A stretch of 64,000 nucleotides of DNA, from NCBI GenBank assembly GCA_022605955.1, contig JAKCOZ010000008.1:37736547-37800546 (forward strand), given 5' to 3'. Numbering within the stretch: position 1 is the first letter of the stretch; each line of letters starts with the position of its first letter. Under the pieces are notes generated by a model. The model had not been told where the DNA came from. It saw nothing but the letters and a program-made list of their open reading frames with translations, and did not search any database. This stretch comes from Rallus limicola. Taxonomy: Eukaryota > Chordata > Aves > Gruiformes > Rallidae. The translations under genes were made by a program, and so were the position numbers. Below are positions 24,221 to 35,762 of the stretch, piece after piece.

Positions 24221-26169
24221 GAGAGGCAAGAGCTGAGGAAATCTGGTGCTCAAAAGCCTTTCTCATGTTCTGAGCCTCCAGTAGCCCACAGGAAGTCACT
24301 TGACGGTTTTATCCCAGACTGTAGAAGCTGAAGAGCAGCTCAGGCCAATCGCCACCGAGCCCAGCCTTCCACAAGCCTCACCTCCCCAGTGCTGTGTGCG
24401 TGCACAGTCTGAAAAGCAGCCACCACTGCTTCGCTCTGAAGGTCTGTCACAGAGCCAGGGTTCGGGGCTGTGGTAGGTACATCAGACCCAAGCTAGTATT
24501 CAAGCTGGGTGTATATTGGTCACTGTTTTCCTTAATGCTTCCTGTCTATGGTCAGTGGCTCTGTCAGTCACGCGAAGCTTTTCCTAGATGTTGTCTTTGT
24601 CAAGGGATGAACATCCAGGGCTTTATTTACCATAAAAATTTGTCTTTAAGCCAAAGCTCGTTCCCTTATAACTTGCAGTAGCTGGCTTAGGACTGTCATT
24701 TCTTACGAAGTGCAGATTCAGTGGGGAAGGAGCTGAGTTCTGCAGATTCTCCCTGCAGATCTGATGCATCCCCTGGCCTCTTTCCCAGTGTCAGCATCGC
24801 CCAGTGAAGAGCAGCTCCTCACAGAGGGCATTTTAGCACGAGGGGAATGTTGAAAGTCAAGGTGCCTATTTCCTTGTGCCCGCTGATGCTGGGCACCTCG
24901 ATTTAAGGCTATCTCTAAGTGAGATGTTGATGTAATGTTTCATCTTCCCAGTTTCTTAGTGAAGCAATGCAGTGTAACTTCCCAGGGTGGGATGGCTACA
25001 CTCCAGATAAAACTATAAACTTGCCAGTATAGGAATGTTGTACTGGTATAAAACAGGGTGAATTTTTATATGGGTGCGACTGTCCTTAATTTGGAGTATG
25101 ATGGACTGCCAGAAAGGAGAAGAGCATGGTATGGGTGCAATCCTGGGCTGGTAAAAGCCAGAACAAACCCTAGGCTGTCTGCTTTAGCCATCCTGAATAA
25201 GCAGACACAGCCACTGCCTGTCCTGAGGTCAGGCACAGTGGAGAAGGAAGGGGGATATCTGGTCGGCCATGCTCCTGAAGGCTAAAATCTCTTCACAACC
25301 CCCCAGTAAAACCCTTCAGACAACCTTTGGATGTCTCTTCTAAAAGCTTTCAGATGTTTCTTACTGTTTTTCCACCTGGCACCTGATGAGGTGAGCTGAC
25401 TGACTGCTCTTGTCCCCCCACCTTGGGGGTTATAGACCTTCCTGTAGGGAAGCTGAAGCATGTCAGAGAGCTGGACCCCAGTAACCCCTCTTGTCCCTGT
25501 GTGCTGGGAGCACTGGTTAGGAGCACTGACTGCAGGCACAGGATCCATATGAAACCTTTGTCCTCTTCCTGATTTCTGCCAGAAGAAAATCCTCCTGATG
25601 TAAACCCCTTTCCACGGGGAAATCCAGGGTAATTACCGTGTTGCTGCCTGATTTACTTGGTTCTGACACACTCCCTTCACTGCCTCCATTTTTCTCCTGC
25701 AGCATTCACATTTTGCTCATCCATCCGTAGCTGCAAGTTTTCCTCCTCCCTCCTAACCCTCCTTTGATCTCTCATTTTCTCTTTTCGGTTCCCCTGCTGC
25801 ATCTCACCGGCTTGTGATTTCCCTTCCTGGCAGGCATCCCTGCCAGCCTGCGGGCCTGGCTTCTCCCTTGGACTGGAAGGGCTTTCCAGATGTGTGCTCC
25901 CTGTAAATACCTCCTCGTCCCTGCCAGCAACCACTAGACTGCCCCTCCTGCAGAAAAGGAAAGAAGAAATTCGGTGGTTTGGTTTCCTGCTGGAGGAAGG
26001 TAGTGCTGTATCCCTCCCCAAAGCAGTTGTTTAGCTCCAGAAACTATATAAAATGACATAGGAGCAGCATGTTCCAAACTTTTTGGAGGCTTGATGGAAA
26101 TGCAGTTGTGGTAAACCACTCATTGCTCAAAAATGTCTTTTGTTTTCCCGGTGGGTTGAGGGTTTTTTT

Positions 26170-26184
26170 TGTGTGTGTGTGTGT
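26170..26184. repeat. (GT)n microsatellite, short
   Basis: About seven GT units follow a run of eight Ts. Confidence 0.9.
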
Positions 26185-27150
26185 TTTGTTTTCCTATTTT
26201 TCCTCAACTTCCCTTATAATTAGGTGCTGCAGGCTCAAGAGGCAAGGCTTGCTTGCAGCAGTTTCCCTCCTGGGGCACGGAGGCTGAATGACTGTGAGCT
26301 CAGGTCCATCTCACGCCTTCTGCAGGCTACTGGAGCGATTGCTGGCCTTTCAGGGTGAACCTCCCTGGCCACCCTGGATCCACATCCTTGTTACCATCAG
26401 GGAACAATACTCCAAAGTGAGCATCAAGGTCCACAAAGAGCCCAAAGAGGTGACCCTCAGCCTTTTATGCTGTTTCAAGACCCAGTACCCCTCAGTTTCA
26501 AAGTGCCTGAGGCACTTGTGATTCATGCAAAGTCTGAAGCAGAGAAGAGGAATAAATCTCAGTTTCAGAGGCTACAGCTGAAGGCAGCCAGTTGTGCAGC
26601 ACCACCTGCGATACGCAGCCGCGGTGGTGGAGGGGTTCGCAGAGTGGAGTGGGTCCTCTAGGGAAGCCAGAAGTGCTGTGGCATGTGTGATAGTGGAGAG
26701 AGAAGATGTCTATGGGAACAAAAGTTGCTTGCAGGGCAAATGTGGGGATTTTGGAGTGGGAAACTTCCTGCCCATCTGCTTCTGCTGGGTTTAACTGCAC
26801 ATGCAAGTTCTCTGTGAAAAAAAAACCAGAAACTGGTGGCATGAACCCTGCCTGGTGCTTTGCAGACCAACTCAGCAAGGTCTGGGTTTGGCTCGAGCAA
26901 CCAGTCATTGTCACAGTCTCTTCTTAGCCAGGAGTCCCTTGGGTACCGGCTGTGGGAGCAAAAACATCTTGAGCTGGTTTCCTGCTGATGGACTGGGCAG
27001 GCTTGCTTAGATCAGGGTACTGAATTCATCATGGCTGAGACCCTCAGCTAAATCAGGGCAATTTTCTTCTTCCTGGGTTATGAAACACCATGCTTCAGCC
27101 TTTGCTTAAGGGAGAGGAGTATTCCTTTGGGGAAAGCAGTACGAAGTGCA

Positions 27151-27185
27151 CTATAAACCACGGTGGTCTGAACCATGGTTTATAG
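27151..27185. repeat. Inverted repeat with 14-base arms
   Basis: CTATAAACCACGGT (27151-27164) and ACCATGGTTTATAG (27172-27185) pair with one mismatch around a seven-base gap. No target duplication or transposon end is recognised. Confidence 0.9.
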
Positions 27186-28020
27186 GAAGTTAAGGAGATG
27201 ACACAACAGTAACTCCTTTGCAGGCTTTGTCCTGGAGCAGCAGAGGCTGGCTGTGCCTGCTACTGGTTTTCTCCTGCCTGGGGCAGTGGGGACAGGCTGG
27301 GGCAGGGCTGGGTTGCGGGAAGCAGGATGGGTCAGGTACAGCTAGTGCATCACCACACCTGACCGAGTCAAGAGAGAGCCAGGATAGCGGTGGTGGTCCC
27401 AGATTTATGAGCCCGCTTTCTTGTTTCAGTTTGCAAACCAAAAGCCGAGGTTTTTTTCAACTCCCTGCAGCCTTCAGGTTCTGTTCCTGCCCATTGTCTG
27501 CCTCCTCTGAAGACATCGAAGGCTGGAGCTGCTTGGATCCCTTCCCCAGCTACAGATCTGTGAGCGAAGGGGCGGGCTCTGTAGTGGGGAAATCCCTTCT
27601 TAACCACCTACCTACCGAAGTGCTGTGTGTGGGATTCTCCAAGGAGGCACAAAGAAATGCTCCCTCCAGCTGCTCTCAGCCTGCAACAGCCCCAGAAAAA
27701 GGTGGGGGAGCCAGCAACATCGTTCAACCTCTTTGGTCTTGGTGCAGCTTTCCAGCAGCTTAGAAGAGGTAGGAAATTCCACAGTGCTGGGGGACTTCCT
27801 TCAGTTGAAGCTGCTGTAGAAAGCTGCTTGCAGAGGACCTTCCTCACACCCAGGGTGATGACCATCTGGGGAAGGCAGGGGACCTACAGCAGCAAGGACT
27901 CCACAAAGCCTGGATCACTGATGTTCTGGAAGGCTATTTCCATGCCAAGGTCAGGCGATGGTTCATTGCACCTGCATTTAATGCAGCCAGCAGTCCCTTC
28001 CCACGGTTTGGTGGTACCCC

Positions 28021-28095
28021 TGGGCTAGGGACAACTTCTGGGGACATTTCTATGGGGCTGGGCTAGGGACACCTCCTATGGATGTTTCTATGGAG
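28021..28095. repeat. Diverged tandem duplication, 38-base unit
   Basis: Two copies each begin TGGCTAGGGACA-like (TGGGCTAGGGACA) and end TTTCTATGG(G/A)G, with several changes in the middle. Confidence 0.8.
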
Positions 28096-28354
28096 TATGT
28101 CCTGTGTAAGCACCCAGCAGTTTATGACAGTGACACTGGCCAGGACACTTAGCGAGATGCCAGATCTGCTTTCTCCCCCTTCTCCCTTGGGGTTGGGAGT
28201 TCTTGTTGAGGCTTTGAGGAACAGAATGGGATGCCCCAACCCTGTCTTTCTCCCAGCATCAGGGCTTTGTGCAGGAGCAACTGCTTGCCAACTTGTTGCA
28301 TCCTGGGGCTCCTGCACAAAGATCCCTTTCACCTTAGAGCATCCGGAAAACATA

Positions 28355-28445
28355 ATGGGGCAGCAATTACTGGGGCGGGTGCAAGCTTGGGCCTGGGAGA
28401 TACGTGGCGGGGAGCCAATTATTGTTAATTAGGCACATTGCTGTT
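28355..28445. promoter_or_regulatory. Possible conserved non-coding element
   Basis: GCAGCAATTACTGGGGCGG and CCAATTATTGTTAATTAGGC form a short TAAT-rich stretch with a SOX-type ATTGTT core, next to ordinary GC-richer sequence. Motif content only. Confidence 0.18.
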
Positions 28446-29869
28446 GGCTAGCCTGAGCTTTTGCTGCTGTGCAGGAATTTGTTTGCACTAGGGGAGCTTT
28501 GAGGCTGCTGGGAGCCATAGTCCAAGGTCAAGCCAGAAGGGCTCAGACCAAAGCCTCATGCTGAGCAGATCCCACTTGGATTTCAGGCCAGGCTTAGCCT
28601 GAGACAGAGATGAGGCATCAGCCCAGGCTGCTCTCCTTTTTGTAATGAAGGGGTTAGTTATGCATCCCTGCCCTTACAGGCTGGTTCCTTGGGCCACTGG
28701 TCCCTCATCCCCAGCTCCTCTTGCTCCGTCACAGACATGCACAAGCCACAAAGGGGAGAAGCTGAGCGCTGGGGCCAGTTGGGAGAGGGACTGTTCCCTC
28801 AAGTGATGGCCACCCCTCAATGCCCCAGTTTGTCCTGCAGTCTGTATGAGAATGCATATGTTGGGTGCTCCCCACGCAGCTGGGGAGATCCTGAAAACCT
28901 GGAGTGACACCCCTTAGTGTGAGATCAGAGTGCCAGGACCCCTTTGTCACCCACAGCATGCTCCTGCAGCTGATCCTTGTCTTGGTCAACTGTTTTGCCC
29001 AGCTGAAAAATGGAAGGAAACCTGGAACCTCTCTTGCATGAAGGGGCTTAGGTTCTCACTGCCACCTCCTGACTCTACAGGATGAAACAGAGCTCCTGCC
29101 CTCCCTCTCCCCACCAGACAGCACCAGATAGGCTTTTGTTCACAAATATGAGGGGGTACAGCCCCGGGGGGATGGAGGGTGGTCCCATCCCATGCTTCTT
29201 TGGCTAAAACCGATGAGAAGGAGCAGTAATGCAGAGCAGGGTTGGAAAAGCACTGGACTGCCTTTCCAGGGCAGAGCAGGAGTGAAAGGGGCCAGGCTGC
29301 CAGCCTGCAGAGAGCAGCCAGACGCCCGGCGCTGAAACCTGCTCAGGAAGCGGTCTTTTGGTTAGACAGCTCTACACAGCTCTAATTAAATTACGGGATT
29401 ACAGCCATCTCATTCCTCACTCATCTGGTGCCAAGCGGTTGTTCCAAGGGAGTGCCCTCCATTAAAGGGAAAACTGCTCTGCTCATCAGGAGTTCAGGCT
29501 GCCACAGAGTCACTCCTTGATTGCACTGCATTGCAGATGGGCTGTCTGGAGTGCTGTCCCTTGCATGTGGCCTTCATCTTCCTCTGGTCCTTGTCTGTGG
29601 GCCTTTCAGAGAGCTCTTGGGGTAGATAATCCTCTGCTTGCTGCGCTTAGCTCTGTGGACACCTGCTCAGGACCCGAGCACCATGCAAAGGGGTCCATTT
29701 GGTGCTGAGCGGAAAACTCACAGTATGTTCTCACCCAAGGGCCTGACTAAGACCAAGACACTGCTGTTTGCAGTGCTCTACAAATATCACAAGGTCTGCA
29801 ACTGATCGGAAGGGAGGGGGAGGAACGCAAAGGGCTCTGACTGGCCAGTGGTGGTGGGAACAAGACTTC

Positions 29870-30075
29870 ACAACAAGACTTTAGATACCAGGAAGAATTT
29901 CTTTACTGAAAGGGCTGCCCAGGGAGGTGGTGGAGTCACCATCCCTGGAGGTATTTAAAAGGCGTGTAGATTATGTCCTTGAGGACATGATCTAGAGGTG
30001 GACTAGGCAGGGTTAGGCCGTGGTCGGGCTCGATGATCTAAAAGGTCTCTTCTAACCCAGTTGATTCTATGATTC
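29870..30075 (+). mobile_element. Short CR1 3' fragment with an internal deletion
   Basis: The 3' tail is clear: GAATTTCTTTACTGAAAGGG, GGTGGTGGAGTCACCATCCC, CTAGAGGTGGACTAGGCAGG, ending TGATTCTATGATTC. Compared with the copy at 1.0 kb, about 20 bases are missing between CTGAAAGGG and CTGCCCAGG. Same subfamily as that copy. Confidence 0.92.
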
Positions 30076-30523
30076 ACCCTCCAGGAAGCACAGTCAGCCT
30101 TAAAAGAAATACATCACAGCAGCCTGCAAAAGAGGAAGGCACAAGATGCAAAGTGGAGTTCCCTTGAATTTGCTTTTGTTGCGTGCAGCTCTTGTTGACA
30201 GATGATATACATCTCCTGTCCCAGGGCAGACCGGGGCTGTACCCAGCGATTAGAGATTTGGGCCATTTCTCAGCATACACTTTCGTATGGTTTGTCCTTC
30301 CCTTCTTTCACAGAGAAATTGCCAGGGGGGAGAGGAAAGGCTCCTCTCCTTCCACCATGCACCCTGAGTTATCAGCACCCATTTGGGGGGCTGGGTAACC
30401 TGCAGCTTGTTGAAGCAAGATCACTTTGGCATGGCCCACGGGCAGAAAAGCATGGACACACAGCAGTGCTTCTGCTCTCCCACTTATTAAGCACACACAT
30501 AGCAGTGATTAAAGCTTGCTCCC

Positions 30524-31112
30524 TGTCCTGGTTTCAGTCAGGATCGAGTTAACTTCATTTGTAGCAGCGGATGGGATGCTGTGTTTGGGAGTTACAATGA
30601 AAGCAGTGCTGAGAACACCCTGATGTTTTTAGTTGCAGTCAGACTGTCAAAGCCAGGACAGGTGACCCAGATGGGCCAAAGAGAGTATTCCATGCCAATT
30701 ACGTCCTGCCCACGATAAAGGGGGGCTGATGGGAGGAAGAAGGGGGGAGGTTCCGGGACGCGAGCAGCCGGGACGCGAGGGTCTTGGGGGCCGGTCGGGT
30801 TCCGGGATGGCTCTGGGTGGTGCGGCCTGAGCTGTGTGGTTGGGTGAGAAACTGCATTGGGTATCAATAGCTTCATATTCTTTTGCTCTAAAGCCCTGTT
30901 AGCATTGGTATATTTTATCTTTCTGTTCTCTTAGTAAACTATCCTTATCCCAACCCACGGGCCTCTTAGTTTCTTGGTTTCGGAGTTATTTGCCCCTTCC
31001 TTTTCCCTTCCCTTGTTTCCCCTCCCCCCCTTTCCCTCTTCCCCTGCTCTTTTACTTTAAGGAGCAGGCAGCTGCGTGGATCTCGGCCCACAGCCGGGGT
31101 GAAACCACGACA
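30524..31112 (+). mobile_element. Solo LTR of an avian endogenous retrovirus, complete ends
   Basis: The element begins TGTCCTGGTTTCAGTCAG and ends GGTGAAACCACGACA, so it has the TG...CA ends of an LTR. It resembles an LTR family widespread in birds and shares its last 17 bases, with one change, with the 18.7 kb LTR. The flanks are CTCCC at 30519-30523 and CTCCT at 31113-31117, a five-base target duplication with one change. GATAAAGG at 30713-30720 sits where a promoter A/T box could be. The 3' part carries pyrimidine-rich tracts (CCCCTTCCTTTTCCCTTCCC). No retroviral genes lie next to it, so it is a solo LTR. Confidence 0.88.
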
Positions 31113-32054
31113 CTCCTCACACAAGGAGGACAAGGGTGGGTGATCAGATCATGAAAGCACCTCCTGTGCTGCAGAGCACTGTCCTGGTGAGGACTAATCG
31201 GTGGCATTTGGCTCCTTGAGACACCCCTGATGTGTCATTCGCACGTTCCCGCTTCCCAGCGGGCTGCAATGGGAAGGTCTGTGTGCACTGGAGGGAAGGA
31301 CTGCAGGCATCGTCCAGTGGTTCTTTCTTTGCGAGGCACATGCCACATTTGCTGTGCCCATTGCGATGTGGCATTTCCACCACCCCCCACCCCGCCCCAA
31401 CCCCGCTGCTGACTGAAGATGGGTGTTTTGGCTGGGTCATTAGGGTAGATAAAACTCAAGTTTCCCTCACTCGTTCAGGGTGAAAGCCTGTAGAGGTAGC
31501 ACTGCTGCTGCAGGGTTCATGGCATGAATTTAACCTCAGCTGACTCCCCCATTCAATCACTGAGCTGCATAATTACTCTTGGAGAAGTCTTCCGCCCCAC
31601 CCCCACCAGCCCCCCCATCTTCCGCCTTCTTGGCTGGAGGCGTAGCATGTCTCAGTTTTAATGCACTGCCTTCTCTCCTGGACAAGCTCTCAATCTCTCC
31701 TGCTTTTGTGGAGTTAAATAAACCCAAGAAAACCCTTCTTGAGAAGAAGCATCTTCCCCCAAATTCAGTTCATCCTTGGAGAGCGTCAAACCACAGTTGG
31801 ACTCAGCCATGAGCAACTGGCTCTGGCTGGACCTACCCTGAAACAAAGGCTTGGACCAGTGGGCTTCCTAAACCAAATTACTCCAGTTCTGTGATTCCTG
31901 TCCCCACAGAGCCCCTTGCTTCCTCTTCCCCTCCCTCCCTTCTGTATTAGTCCTCAGGAATGACCCAGTTCACCCTGGTATGGAAAAGAGCATCCCCCAT
32001 CACTCCTGAGATCCTGATCCACACACAGAGAGCAGGAGGGGAGCCTTCAAGTTT

Positions 32055-32245
32055 CAGAGCCGGGACCAAATATTTACCCTGTCACAGGCAATTAAGGCAG
32101 CCAAGCTAAAAGCAGAGTGGGGAGAGAAGCTGTTTGCTTTTCAAACCAGACCAGCAAATGCATACTAAATTACCTGTATGCCAGGTAATATTTAGCCATA
32201 AATCTTATTAACAGCGCTCTGCAGTAATGCAGATGTGAAGGAAGC
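32055..32245. promoter_or_regulatory. AT-rich block, possible conserved enhancer
   Basis: The block contains AGGCAATTAAGGCAGCC, AATGCATACTAAATTACC, the near-palindrome ATTACCTGTATGCCAGGTAAT at 32169-32189, and TCTTATTAACAGCGCTCTG. Such mixtures of homeodomain cores and E-box-like strings are common in vertebrate enhancers. No repeat family is recognised. Confidence 0.22.
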
Positions 32246-35200
32246 GAAATAAAAGGAACTGAAATGAGGAGGGGGATGGGTTTGGAATGATAAAGAAGTA
32301 AAGGAGGCAAACCCTGGCTGATCGCTCGGGTTTGCAGCCGAATTTTTTTTATAGGAAGGGTTTCAGGTCTGTGAGGAAATCAGCTGGAACAGGTCCGGCG
32401 GGATAGGTCTCCAAGTGAGAGCTCTTCTTGCAGAATACCAATGATCTGCGTCCAAAATAAAGTGGCTAGCTATTTCAGGAGCTCTCCCCGCGCTAGGGCA
32501 GGAGCAGGGAGGTGGAGGGAGCAGAATATAAAGCAACACCTGCCTTGCCAGAAGAGTGAGTCGAAAGGTTTGGAGGCTGGATCTTCATGGCAGCTTGGCT
32601 TTCTGTCAGAGCAGCTGGGGTTTGGTTTTCCTGTGTTGCTTTTCTTGGGTTTTCACCCCACCTCTGCTGTGTGACCCCCTTGGAAAGTGTGGGGAGGAAG
32701 GCTCTGGGAAGGGCTGGGAGTGATGAGAAAGAGAAAAACCGCTCTTGGCAGAGGGCTGGGGGCTCTCACAGCCACACGGCCCCCGTGCTGATTGATGCTT
32801 TCTGCTCCTACCACCGGTGGCCAGAAGCAATTAACTAGCAAATGAAGTGAGGACAACAGGCTAGCGTGAGTTACAGCCTCACAGAGGGATGCTCCCAGCC
32901 CTTCCCTTCCCCAGCCTGAAGGACTTGGCACTGGGTTTATCCGGGCCATCCATCAGCCCCGGGCTGCACCAGGAGATGCCACACTGTGGGCTGTGCAGCA
33001 TCGGTACCTGTTCCTGAGGCTGGCTGGTGTGTATCAGCGTTACAGGCATGCCCTGGCTTACCCAGGGCAGGCTCCAGCCTGCGATTTTAATTTTGGCTAG
33101 AGCTTCACCCAGCTTGTTTGAGGAGGCGCCACGCTGGACAGTTTCTCTGCTCTGAGATGGGCACCATGCCACGCGCCGAGCCGTCTCACTGCCAGCAGGT
33201 CCTGCAGCTCCTGGCAGGGGCTGGGATGGAGCCACTTGCTCAGCAAGGAGCTTCCCTTAAGCCAGGCACTATGGCAGCCTCCAACTGACCCTTCTGAGAC
33301 CCCAGCTGCTATAGGTATATGCCTTTTCCCTCCCCAACAGTGTGAGAAATCATGCCTGAGGCGTGCTGTTTCCCAAGGACTTCGGGAGAAGGTTTTGCAG
33401 ACAGCGAGGCAGCACCCTGAGGCACATTTCCAGCTCCCCACAATTGTTTTCCCACTGAGGCTGAGCCCCCGGGGCTCCAGCCCTGCACTTGCACCGGCAG
33501 CACCAGCTCACTCTGCATGGCAGCAGCAAATGCCAAGCACAGCTCCCTCTTTTCCATCACCTAACTGGAAAAGAGGAGCTACAGAAAGCTGCTGCCAAGT
33601 TCCCACTTTGCAGGAGAACTGTCAGGACGTGTCTGTTCACACCAGGATGTGGGAGCCAGGAGTGCTTTAAAGGAACTGAGGTGATGCCCAGATCCACCTT
33701 GGCCATCTGTTTCCTGCAGGACAGGCTATCAGTCCGTGGCGCTGGAAGACAGCACCATGTCAAGCCCTTTGGTTCTGGTTATCAGCTGGTGACAAGGGCT
33801 GGTGGCAGGAGGGAAGCCAGGATTTAAAAGCTGCAATCTGAACCTTGCTCTGATGTTTGTTTCTAGGTCACACATGAGGCCACACAGAGCTTATTGCTGG
33901 AGTCTGGCTTAGCAGTGACTGGAAAACTGGTGAGTTCATGCCTGGGAGAGCAAGAAGTCACAGCAGGCACTGCTCCTACCCTAGAGGAATTTGGGGGATG
34001 CAGCAGAGGAGAGACTCAATTTTGCTCTTGATTTTTCTTTCCAGCTGTAGGGACATTTCACAGGAACAAGAGGTGGGGTTTTTTTATTAGAGTGCACTAG
34101 AAAATACTTGGGAAAGCCTTCCTTGCCAGGGCACTGTCCCTTTCCAAACCCAGCTCCCCCATGCTGCCCGCTATGAAGCAAAGCCAAAGCGCAGCCTTCC
34201 AAACCTCCCAAAATAAACTAGCATGGCCACAATCAGCTCTGGCTTTGGTAGCCCAAGCTGCCCACGTGGCTGCCGTGGATGAAACCGTGGTGGACCACCA
34301 GCCAGGCCACGTTGTTGGCTGTATCAGGACTAGCAGCATCCAGTATTTCTGTTTTCCGCTGTGTGATCCCATGCAGAGGCTGGAGCGTGGCATTGGTTTG
34401 GAAAATCAGCATGGCACCGTGCAGTCGCTGCCTGTTGCTCATGCAGAGGGTGAACTTGATCCCTTCTTTGATGCCAGAGTGACCCATTGACCAGACCAAC
34501 GCTGCGTGATGCTCTCATGCTGCTCCTCCTGGTTGCATCTTTGCCTGTGATGTGCTCTCTGCCCAGATTGCCTATCTGTGGGGGAAGTGGCTGACTCAGA
34601 GGGATGGAGAGAGATGCTTCTTTGCAGGGCTCTGCATGAGCCTGCTATTAAACCCTGCTGTAACAGTGTGCTGGTCACAGCACATTGAACAGCAAGGTCA
34701 CCTGGGCATCTCCTGCTGGGGAACTTGCTGGAGAAAAATCGCTGTGCAGGTGCACACCTTGTAACTCTTCACTAGCTCAGCTTCGGTGCACAGATAAATC
34801 TCTGTCTCATCTCTCCTCCCAGGGACAGCAGTGGCCCGGGACATGGCTCCACCTTGCTTGTTTGCCAGCTCCATGTTGAGGAGCTGCAGGGACCTGGGGA
34901 CCTGCTGGATGTGCACATCCAGGGACAGTCTCCTCGATTCATTGCTCTCCTGACAAATGGGCCAGGCTCCTCCTCTACTACCTGTTTCTTCCTGGGGTAG
35001 GATTATTATTTTGATATTTAAGTTGACCATGCTGAAAGCCTGAGTAAAGAGCAAGTTAGGGAACTGTCTTTTAAAGTGCTTTGTTGACGCACTTCCCCTA
35101 TTTCTGTCGAGCCTGAGGGAGCTGGTAATGCAACCGAAACCAGTTTCAGTTGGTTTTAAGTTCCTTGAGGGCTGCTGTAGGCAGACATCTTCAGGAAAGC

Positions 35201-35258
35201 CAATTTGAACTGACTTGCAGATTAATTAAACCAAATTAAGTCTTTGCAAGGAAGAGCT

Positions 35259-35314
35259 GATGGATGGATGGATGGATGGATGGATGGATGGATGGATGGA
35301 CGGACGGATGGATG
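35259..35314. repeat. (GATG)n tetranucleotide microsatellite
   Basis: About fourteen GATG units, with two GACG variants near the right end. It is a likely length-polymorphic locus. Confidence 0.97.
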
Positions 35315-35705
35315 ATACACTCAGGGCATCTCTCATGCTGTGATGGGGATGAGATTAATTACCACTCTCACCTAAACCTTCTCCCTTCCTCCTTTCCTTT
35401 TGCCAGGAGGTAGCAGCGCATGCCCAGGATGTCACCTGTCATTGTGACATGCTTCCTATGTAAGCTCTGCCTTGTGACTTCTACCTGTGCCTGCCTGGTC
35501 TTGCTCAGAATTACTGGTGCCAATTTGTTGCAGCTTACCTCGCTTTGAATCACAGTTATGTTAATCCTTCTTAAGCGTATCCACACAGAGGTTTAATGCA
35601 ATTCAACTGGGAAGCTGCTCATTGAATAGAGGGTAACGTGTCTGAGGGTCCCTGTGCAGGATGCCTCGCGGTCCAGTGGCCACAGCCCGTGGCTGTACTT
35701 CTTTT

Positions 35706-35762
35706 GATGGTTGGACTTGATGATCTTAGACGCCTTTTCCAACCTTAAAGATTCTAGGATTC
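35706..35762 (+). mobile_element. Very short CR1 tail
   Basis: Only the last 57 bases or so of a CR1 remain: GATGGTTGGACTTGATGATC, CCTTTTCCAACCTTAAAG and a worn end ATTCTAGGATTC. Confidence 0.75.

Larger units (their letters stand above)
24221..29869. other. Non-coding unique sequence
   Basis: It holds the GT microsatellite, the inverted repeat at 27151-27185, the tandem duplication at 28.0 kb and a TAAT-rich block at 28.4 kb. A second small TAAT-rich patch lies at 29375-29405. No gene is seen. Confidence 0.5.
31113..35705. other. Non-coding unique sequence
   Basis: It holds the AT-rich block at 32.1 kb and the GATG microsatellite. No exon with a recognisable product is seen. Confidence 0.5.
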
